Assembly (NCBI RefSeq): GCF_014699055.1
Contig: NZ_JACXAC010000002.1
Location: 496,001-560,000, forward strand
DNA length: 64,000 nucleotides
Source of the DNA: Hymenobacter armeniacus
GTDB lineage: Bacteria; Bacteroidota; Bacteroidia; Cytophagales; Hymenobacteraceae
Reading direction: 5' to 3'
Shown: positions 58,035 through 64,000 of the stretch, one piece after another
Layout: every line of letters begins with the position of its first letter
Position numbering within the stretch: position 1 is the stretch's first letter
The notes under the pieces: generated by a model
The model's database searches: none
Seen by the model: the letters and a program-made list of their open reading frames with translations, nothing else
Told to the model about the DNA's origin: nothing
Translations under genes and position numbers: made by a program

Positions 58035-58044
58035 CGGTAGGATT

Positions 58045-59181
58045 CTATACCGCTGCGCTCACGGCCTCAATGGCTCGTTGGTAGCACTCCTCATAGCGCG
58101 GCACGATGTTCTCCACGGCAAACTCCTCGGCCCGGGCGCGGGCAGCGGCTTTGAAGCGCGGCAGGTTTTCGTCGTCGAGCACGTAGAGGGCGTTTTTCAC
58201 CATGTCGGGCACGTCGCCGATGTCGCTAATCATGCCCGTCACGCCGTGCACGTTCAGCTCGGGTATGCCGCCGGCATTGGTGCTCACCACGGGCACTTCG
58301 CAGGCCATGGCTTCGAGCGCGGCGAGGCCGAAGCTTTCGTTTTCCGACGGCATCAGGAACAAGTCGCCCACGCTGAGCACTTCCTCCACGGCTTCGAGCT
58401 TGCCCAAGAAGCGCAGGTCGCGGTGCACGTCGAGGTCGCGGGCCAGCTTTTCCATGCGGTTGCGGTCGGGGCCGTCGCCCACCAGCAGCAGCTTGGCCGG
58501 AATCTGCTCCCGCACGCCCACAAAGATGCGCAGCACGTCTTCCACCCGCTTCACGGTGCGGAAGTTGCTGGTGTGAATGAGCAGCTTCTCGCCTTCGGGC
58601 GCGATGGCGGCCCGGAAATGGCTTTTTTCCTGCTTGCGGAAGCGGTGCAGGTCAATGAAGTTGGGGATGACGGTGATGTCTTTCTCAACCGCAAAGTACT
58701 GGTAGGTTTCGCGCCGCAAGTCATCAGAAACCGACGTTACGCCGTCGCTCTGGTTGATGCTGAACGTGACCACCGGCTCGAAGCTGGAATCCTTGCCCAC
58801 CAGCGTGATGTCGGTGCCGTGCAGCGTGGTGACGACCGGAATGTTGATGCCGCGTGAACGCAGAATCTGCTTGGCCATGTAGGCCGCCGAAGCGTGCGGA
58901 ATGGCGTAGTGCACGTGCAGCACGTCGAGCTTTTCGTTTTGCACGATGTCGACCATCTTGCTGGTCAGGGCCAGCTCGTAGGGCGGGAACTGGAACAGCG
59001 GATAGGCCGGCACATACACCTCGTGGTAGAAGAGGTTCTCGTTGAAGAAGTCGAGCCGCACCGGCTGGCTGTAGGTGATGAAGTGCACGCGGTGGCCGCG
59101 CTGGGCCAGGGCCTTGCCCAGTTCCGTGGCCACCACGCCCGAGCCGCCAAACGTGGGATAACAAACGATGCCGATGTTCAT
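58045..59181 (-). CDS. bshA: N-acetyl-alpha-D-glucosaminyl L-malate synthase (bacillithiol synthesis)
   Basis: A 378-aa GT4 enzyme that joins GlcNAc from UDP-GlcNAc to L-malate, the first step of bacillithiol synthesis. Typical parts are 'IGIVCYPTFGGSGVVATELG' at the N-terminus, 'HVHYAIPHASAAYMAKQIL', 'VVTTLHGTDITLVGKD', 'LIHTSNFRTVKRVEDVLRIF' and 'LMPSENESFGLAALEAMACEVPVVSTNAGGIPE' with the E-x7-E. The match to BshA is strong over the whole length. bshB and bshC are not in the window. Confidence 0.94.
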   Translation of the reverse strand: MNIGIVCYPTFGGSGVVATELGKALAQRGHRVHFITYSQPVRLDFFNENLFYHEVYVPAYPLFQFPPYELALTSKMVDIVQNEKLDVLHVHYAIPHASAAYMAKQILRSRGINIPVVTTLHGTDITLVGKDSSFEPVVTFSINQSDGVTSVSDDLRRETYQYFAVEKDITVIPNFIDLHRFRKQEKSHFRAAIAPEGEKLLIHTSNFRTVKRVEDVLRIFVGVREQIPAKLLLVGDGPDRNRMEKLARDLDVHRDLRFLGKLEAVEEVLSVGDLFLMPSENESFGLAALEAMACEVPVVSTNAGGIPELNVHGVTGMISDIGDVPDMVKNALYVLDDENLPRFKAAARARAEEFAVENIVPRYEECYQRAIEAVSAAV

Positions 59182-59295
59182 AGAGAAGCTAACGCGAAAA
59201 TGAGCTTCGCGTTTTGCCTAACCGGAAAAGGACCGAGATGTTAATGCGCACGCTAAACCGTGTGCAAATACAACATTCCGCTCGAATCGTTGCGG

Positions 59296-62200
59296 TTAAC
59301 GGCCGCTGTCGGCCACCACCTTCGTGCCCGCCGCCAACGACTTGTAAATCACCTCATGAATCCGGGTGCGGATGTTGTACTGGCGCAGCTTGTTGTTGCC
59401 GGCGTCGGGGTACACGCGGTTGGAGAGGAAGACGTAGAGGATGTTGTTGTCCGGGTCCATCCACACGCAGGTGCCCGTGAAGCCGGTGTGGCCGAAGGTG
59501 CTGGCCGGCGAGAGGTTGCTGGTGGGGCCTTCGGGCTTGCTGGGGTCGCCGTGGTCCCAGCCCAGGCCGCGGCGGCCGCCGTTTTGGGGCCGGGCGAACT
59601 CCGAAACCACCGGGTTCTGGAAGTAGCGCACGCCGCCGTAGTTGCCGTTTTGCAGGTTCATCTGCATAAGCACGGCCAGGTCGTTGGCGGTGGCGAAGAG
59701 GCCGGCGTGGCCGCCCACGCCGCCCACTAAGGCCGCGGTTTGGTCGTGCACGGTGCCCTGCAGCTGCTCGCGGCGGTAATAGGTATCCTTTTCGGTGGGC
59801 GCGATGCAACTTTTGGGGAAGCGCTGCAACGGATTATACGTCATGCTGCCCAGGCCCAGCGGCCGGTAGAAGTTGTCCTGCAGGAAGTTCTCAATGGGCT
59901 GCTTTAGAATCTTCTCGCACACCCGTTTCATCACGATGAAGCTCAGGTCCGAGTACTCCGTGGGATACTTCCCTTTCACCTTGGGCAACAGGCCCGAGCG
60001 CATGGTCCAGGCCCACACCGAGTCGTCGGCGGCCTTGGTGCTGTACTCGCCAGGCGCCACTTCGTTGGGGAAGTCGTCGGAGCGGATGCTGGCGTAGAAC
60101 GTGGGCTTGAGCTGGCCGTCGCGCATGGTGCGCTCCCAGGTCGGGATGCCCGGTTTGAGACCGGCCTGGTGCAGCAGCACGTCGCGCACGGTCATGTCGC
60201 GCTTGTTGGTGCGGGCCAGCTCGGGCAGGTAGGTGGCCACTTTTTCTTCGATGCTGAGCTTGCCCTGGTCCTTGAGGTACATTACGGCCTGCAGCGTGCC
60301 GGCCACTTTCGTCACCGAGGCCAAGTCGTACAAGGTGCTGCTGGTCACGGGCTGAGACTGGTCGTAGGTGCAGTAGCCGTAGCTCTGGTCGAACACCACC
60401 GTGCCGTTTTTGGCCACCAGCACCTGGCAGCCGGGGGCGGCGGCGTAGGTCTGGCTTTCGAGGGCAATGTTGTCAATCTGGGCCAGCACGCGGGAGCTCA
60501 GGCCCTGGCTTTCGGGCGCCGCGTAGCGCAGGCGGTGCAGGTCGGGGGTGGCAAGGCCGGTCGTAACCTTCATGGTGGGCGACACCGTGACGGGCAGTTT
60601 GCCGCGGGCCGGCAGCGCGCCAAACAGCACCTGCGGCACCACCAGCTGCGCGGCGTAGTGGTCTTCGTAGCCGCACACCAGCGTGCGGGCGTCTTCCAGA
60701 AACTTCAGGGAGTAGGCGTTGCCCATGGCCACCACCACGGTTTTGAAACCCTTGTTGGCTTCGAGCTGCTTGATGAATTTCAGCGCTCCGTCGCCGATGC
60801 CGTAGCTGTGGCTGGGCGTGTTGTTCATGGCGTGCAGGCTCACCACCACCACGTTGTAGCCCGTGAGGCGGCTGGCAATGCGGGCAAAGGTGCTGTCCGG
60901 GGCGTAGCGGTCGGGCACGGCGTACACCGGGCCGGGCTGGTACTTGTTGAAAATGGTGGCATACGGCCCTTCGGCCTGCGTGCCGATGGTGATAGCCGCA
61001 ATGCGCAGCGTGTCGAGGCGTTGGAAGGGGAGGAGCTTGTCGTCGTTCTTCACCACCGTCACCGCGTGCTCAAAAATATTCTGCGCCAGTACTTTGGTGT
61101 AGGGTTGGTTCAGGCTGTCGCGCAGCGTGGTGAGGCGCGCCGGTTTGTAGTTGGCCAGGCCGGCCCAGTACTTAGCGCGCAAAATCTTTTTGATGCGCAG
61201 GTCCAAATCTTCCTGTTTCAAGGCGCCATTGGCCGCTGCCTCCTGAATGCGCTTGAGCGCGGCCGGCACGTCTTCCGAAAACAGCAACACGTCGTTGCCG
61301 GCGGCCAGGGCCATGGCGTCCAGCTCGCCGTCTTTGTAGAGCTTGCTCACGCTCTTCATGTTGAGCGCGTCGGTGAAAACCAGGCCCTTAAAGCCCATCT
61401 TGTCCTTGAGCAGGTCCGTCACCAGGGCCCGCGACAGCGTGGTGGTTTTGGCGTTGGTGGTGTCGAAGAGCGGCATGTAGAGGTGGGCCACCATCACGCC
61501 CATCACGCCCGCCTCAAACGACTGCTGAAACGGCACCAAGTCGACTTTTTGCAGCCGGGCCAGGTCGGTGTTGATGACCGGCAGCGACACGTGCGAGTCG
61601 GTGTCGGTGTCGCCATGGCCGGGGAAGTGCTTGGCCACGGCCATGATGCCATTTTCCTGCAAACCCTTGATGTACTGAATGCCCAGCGCGCCCACCCGGT
61701 TCTGGTCTTCGCCAAACGAGCGGTTGCCGATGACGGGGTTGCCGGGGTTGGAGTTCACGTCAATCACCGGCGCGAAGTCGATGTGCACGCCCAGGGCGCG
61801 CATCTTGCGGGCAATGTCGCGGCCCATTTGGTACACCAGCTTGGGGTCGTCCATGGCGCCCAGCGTCATTTGCTTGGCGTAGTGGGCCGAGGAGTCGAGG
61901 CGCATGTCGAGGCCCCATTCGGCGTCCATGGCAATGAGCAGGGGTACCTTGGCGGCGGCCTGCAAGCGGTTGGTCATCAAGGCCTGGCGCTTGGGGCCAC
62001 CCTGCAAAAACATCACCCCGCCGATGTATTGGTTGCGCACCAGGCGCTCGATGCGCTCCACGTGGCTGCGGTCCTTGTTGGAGTAGGCGGCTACCATGAA
62101 GAGCTGGCCCAGGCGCTGCTCGGGCGTGAGCGAGTTGAACACGCTGTCGACCCAGGCCATCTCCTTGGGCGACGCCGGCAGCGGGTCGGCGGGCAGCTTT

Positions 62201-62307
62201 TTTACTTCCGAAAACGACAGCAGAAGGCCCGCGGCCAGCAGCAAAGCGGCCAGGCTCAGCTGAAGAGGGATGCGCAGGAGCCCCATGGAGTGATTGGGTT
62301 GATTCAA
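59296..62307 (-). CDS. Glycoside hydrolase family 3 / class C beta-lactamase-like fusion
   Basis: A 1003-aa exported fusion protein. An N-terminal hydrophobic segment (LQLSLAALLLAAGLLLSF) acts as signal or anchor. Residues ~50-390 form a GH3 beta-N-acetylglucosaminidase domain: 'HIDFAPVIDVNSNPGNPVIGNRSFGED' and 'AVAKHFPGHGDTDTDSHVSLPVI' with the NagZ-type H-F-P-G-H-G-D-T-D loop. A linker follows, then a serine-hydrolase domain with ASVTKVAG (S-x2-K), YSDLSF (Y-x-N-like) and HTGFTGT (K-T-G-like). Likely acts on peptidoglycan fragments in the periplasm; such fusions are known in Bacteroidota. Confidence 0.88.
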   Translation of the reverse strand: MNQPNHSMGLLRIPLQLSLAALLLAAGLLLSFSEVKKLPADPLPASPKEMAWVDSVFNSLTPEQRLGQLFMVAAYSNKDRSHVERIERLVRNQYIGGVMFLQGGPKRQALMTNRLQAAAKVPLLIAMDAEWGLDMRLDSSAHYAKQMTLGAMDDPKLVYQMGRDIARKMRALGVHIDFAPVIDVNSNPGNPVIGNRSFGEDQNRVGALGIQYIKGLQENGIMAVAKHFPGHGDTDTDSHVSLPVINTDLARLQKVDLVPFQQSFEAGVMGVMVAHLYMPLFDTTNAKTTTLSRALVTDLLKDKMGFKGLVFTDALNMKSVSKLYKDGELDAMALAAGNDVLLFSEDVPAALKRIQEAAANGALKQEDLDLRIKKILRAKYWAGLANYKPARLTTLRDSLNQPYTKVLAQNIFEHAVTVVKNDDKLLPFQRLDTLRIAAITIGTQAEGPYATIFNKYQPGPVYAVPDRYAPDSTFARIASRLTGYNVVVVSLHAMNNTPSHSYGIGDGALKFIKQLEANKGFKTVVVAMGNAYSLKFLEDARTLVCGYEDHYAAQLVVPQVLFGALPARGKLPVTVSPTMKVTTGLATPDLHRLRYAAPESQGLSSRVLAQIDNIALESQTYAAAPGCQVLVAKNGTVVFDQSYGYCTYDQSQPVTSSTLYDLASVTKVAGTLQAVMYLKDQGKLSIEEKVATYLPELARTNKRDMTVRDVLLHQAGLKPGIPTWERTMRDGQLKPTFYASIRSDDFPNEVAPGEYSTKAADDSVWAWTMRSGLLPKVKGKYPTEYSDLSFIVMKRVCEKILKQPIENFLQDNFYRPLGLGSMTYNPLQRFPKSCIAPTEKDTYYRREQLQGTVHDQTAALVGGVGGHAGLFATANDLAVLMQMNLQNGNYGGVRYFQNPVVSEFARPQNGGRRGLGWDHGDPSKPEGPTSNLSPASTFGHTGFTGTCVWMDPDNNILYVFLSNRVYPDAGNNKLRQYNIRTRIHEVIYKSLAAGTKVVADSGR

Positions 62308-62331
62308 GAGGCAAACGGGCCGCGGGGGCCG

Positions 62332-62339
62332 TACTTTTG
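62332..62339 (+). promoter_or_regulatory. -7 promoter box (TACTTTTG) upstream of mutL
   Basis: TACTTTTG lies in the 288-bp divergent gap 62308-62595, 256 bp before the mutL ATG. The distance makes the link uncertain. Nothing else was recognised in the gap. Confidence 0.35.
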
Positions 62340-62595
62340 TCGTGGGTAGCAGCGGAACCCGCCGGCCGGGTTTGGAGGTTCCAAACGAAGCCGGTTGCGG
62401 CTTGAAAACCTGCTGGCACTGCCAGAAAATTTCAAGCTGGAACTCCGCTATTTAGCCGCGAAGGTACGCAGAAAACCCCGTCGAGGGTTTACAACGTGTT
62501 CAGTTTCCGGTTATTGCCGGGTACGTTTTCGCTTGTCTGCGTGCCCGTTAGCGCAGCTGCGCTCTTTTCTCTCTACCCGCCATCTGACTTTCGAA

Positions 62596-64000
62596 ATGCC
62601 CGATATTATCCACCTGCTTCCCGAGTACCTCGCCAACCAAATTGCGGCCGGCGAAGTGGTGCAGCGCCCCGCTTCGGTGGTGAAGGAGCTGCTGGAAAAC
62701 GCCGTCGACGCCGGCGCCACCCAGGTGCAACTCATTGTGAAAGAAGCCGGCAAGCAGCTCGTCCAGGTCGTCGACAACGGCGCCGGCATGAGCCCCACCG
62801 ACGCCCGCATGAGCCTGGAGCGCCACGCCACCAGCAAAATCCGCTCGACCGAAGACCTGTTCAAAATCCGCACGCTGGGCTTCCGGGGCGAGGCCCTGGC
62901 CAGCATCGCGGCCGTGGCCCAGGTCGAAATCCGCACCAAGCAGCGTGAGCACGACACCGGCACCCTGCTGCTGGTGGAGGGCTCGCAGGTGACCAGCCAG
63001 CAGCCCACCGCCTGCCCCGACGGCACCAGCATCTCCGTCAAAAACCTGTTTTTCAACGTGCCCGCCCGGCGCAACTTTCTCAAGAGCAACGCCGTGGAGA
63101 TGCGGCACATCCTCGACGAGTTTCAGCACGTGGCGCTGGCCAACCCGCAGATTGCCTTCTCGCTCTATCAGAACGACCTGGAAGTGTTTGGCTTGCCGGC
63201 CGGCAAGCTCAGCCAGCGCATTGTGGCCTTGCTGGGCAATGGCTATAAGGAGCAGTTGGCGGCTTGCGAGGAAGTGACGCATTCCATCTCGGTGCGCGGC
63301 TTCGTGGGCAAGCCTGAGTCGAGCAAGAAAAGCCGGGGCGACCAGTTTTTCTTCGTCAACAACCGCTTCATCCGCTCTGCCTACCTCAACCACGCCGTGC
63401 TGGCGGCCTACGAAGGCCTGCTGGCCCGCGACACGCACCCGTTCTACGTGCTGTTTCTGGAACTCGACCCTAAGGCCATCGACATCAACGTGCACCCCAC
63501 GAAGACGGAAATAAAGTTCGAGGACGAGAAAACCGTCTACGCCGTGGTGCGCGCCGCCGTGAAGCAAAGCCTGGGCATCCACAACATCGCGCCGTCGCTG
63601 GACTTCGACGGCGACGTGAATTTTGCGCCCATCCGGCCATTGCGGGCCGGCAAAGGCACCGGCGAGGCGCCCGTCACGGCCCACGACCACCTGCCCGCCG
63701 CCACGCCCGCGGCCCGCGCCGCCGCCAGCCACGACGCCTACCGCCCCGATGCCCTGGCCGCGGCGGCCGCGGCCGCTACCCGCGGCCCCTCGGCCAACAG
63801 CTCGGGCTTCTCCAACTTTTCGCCCGAGGTGCGGCGCGACGGCTACGAGCGCGGCCTGCCGCCCCGCCCCACCGAGCAGGCCCGGCGCGAGCTGGAAGCA
63901 TTTTACCGCGAGCTGGGCCAGCCCGTGCGCGACGACCAGGCCGTGGGGGCCGACAACCCCGTGGTGCGCAGTTTCGAAGCCGACTTTCCGGCCGAGCCCG
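62596..64000 (+). CDS. mutL: DNA mismatch repair protein MutL (5' part; runs off the window)
   Basis: About 468 codons are visible from ATG 62596. The GHKL ATPase motifs are intact: '[28 protein letters not shown]', VVDNGAGM and '[30 protein letters not shown]'. Then come '[13 protein letters not shown]' and '[12 protein letters not shown]'-type transducer sequence ('[19 protein letters not shown]'). After residue ~340 an Ala/Pro-rich linker begins; the C-terminal dimerisation/endonuclease domain is beyond 64000. Confidence 0.95.
   Translation, partial: MPDIIHLLPEYLANQIAAGEVVQRPASVVKELLENAVDAGATQVQLIVKEAGKQLVQVVDNGAGMSPTDARMSLERHATSKIRSTEDLFKIRTLGFRGEALASIAAVAQVEIRTKQREHDTGTLLLVEGSQVTSQQPTACPDGTSISVKNLFFNVPARRNFLKSNAVEMRHILDEFQHVALANPQIAFSLYQNDLEVFGLPAGKLSQRIVALLGNGYKEQLAACEEVTHSISVRGFVGKPESSKKSRGDQFFFVNNRFIRSAYLNHAVLAAYEGLLARDTHPFYVLFLELDPKAIDINVHPTKTEIKFEDEKTVYAVVRAAVKQSLGIHNIAPSLDFDGDVNFAPIRPLRAGKGTGEAPVTAHDHLPAATPAARAAASHDAYRPDALAAAAAAATRGPSANSSGFSNFSPEVRRDGYERGLPPRPTEQARRELEAFYRELGQPVRDDQAVGADNPVVRSFEADFPAEP

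Noticed and set aside
60169-62349. A 726-codon + strand open frame
   Set aside because: It is antisense to the GH3/hydrolase fusion and is His/Gly/Val/Ala-rich without any motif; long antisense frames are common in DNA this G+C-rich.

Overview
The window looks like chromosomal DNA of a high-G+C member of the Bacteroidota, most likely a Hymenobacter-like cytophagalean. This rests on: repeated TAnnTTTG -7 promoter boxes, almost no Shine-Dalgarno sites, an hpt-adk-obg run, a BshA (bacillithiol) gene, a DUF7935-type protein, and hairpin intergenic repeats beginning GTCAT and ending ATGAC. The genus is inferred from gene content, not proven. No tRNA, rRNA, CRISPR array, transposase or integrase was seen.

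Positions 1-40,000 are one very large surface-polysaccharide locus, almost all on the + strand. It opens with UDP-sugar genes (3' end of UDP-glucose 6-dehydrogenase, then UDP-glucuronate decarboxylase). dTDP-3-amino-3,6-dideoxyhexose genes follow in two blocks: a 3,4-ketoisomerase plus WecD-like GNAT at 1.5-2.9 kb, and aminotransferase, ketoisomerase and hexapeptide acetyltransferase (FdtB-FdtA-FdtC type) at 9.1-11.2 kb. Between them lie a membrane glycosyltransferase, a large polytopic protein, and two A+T-richer acyltransferase-3 genes on the - strand. The first acyltransferase is bracketed by a 134-bp direct repeat of the 3' end of the polytopic-protein gene. From 11 to 32 kb come about a dozen glycosyltransferases (GT2, GT4, GT61, a STELLO/DUF288 protein), GDP-fucose genes (gmd, fcl, and an fcl paralogue with altered active-site residues), two Wzx-type flippases, an oxidoreductase, and a translationally coupled polysaccharide deacetylase-formyltransferase pair. 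A - strand TPR/membrane-protein pair, an M42 peptidase, a CDP-paratose-2-epimerase-like gene, a DPM-like GT2 and an ArnT-like GT-C protein end the locus. No initiating phosphoglycosyltransferase, Wza/Wzc export gene, or RmlA/RmlB was recognised, so these must lie elsewhere.

From 40 kb the content is housekeeping: a K+-dependent membrane pyrophosphatase, hpt-adk-obg, grpE and dnaJ with an A+T-richer HEAT-repeat gene before them, an ECF sigma factor overlapped by a membrane-protein gene, an ABC-2 exporter, a ChaN-like protein, a ManC-type cupin, an orphan antitoxin-like gene, a penicillin-acylase-family enzyme, an A-type Fe-S carrier, bshA, a GH3/beta-lactamase fusion and the 5' part of mutL.

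The genes of 1-40 kb appear to work together. Cytosolic enzymes make UDP-xylose/glucuronate, dTDP-Fuc3NAc- or Qui3NAc-type sugars and GDP-L-fucose. Glycosyltransferases assemble them on a lipid carrier, one or both flippases export the unit, and acyltransferases, the deacetylase and possibly the formyltransferase decorate it. The least ordinary items are the direct-repeat-bracketed acyltransferase cassette, the GDP-fucose-synthase paralogue, the deacetylase/formyltransferase pair and the family of GTCAT...ATGAC hairpins.
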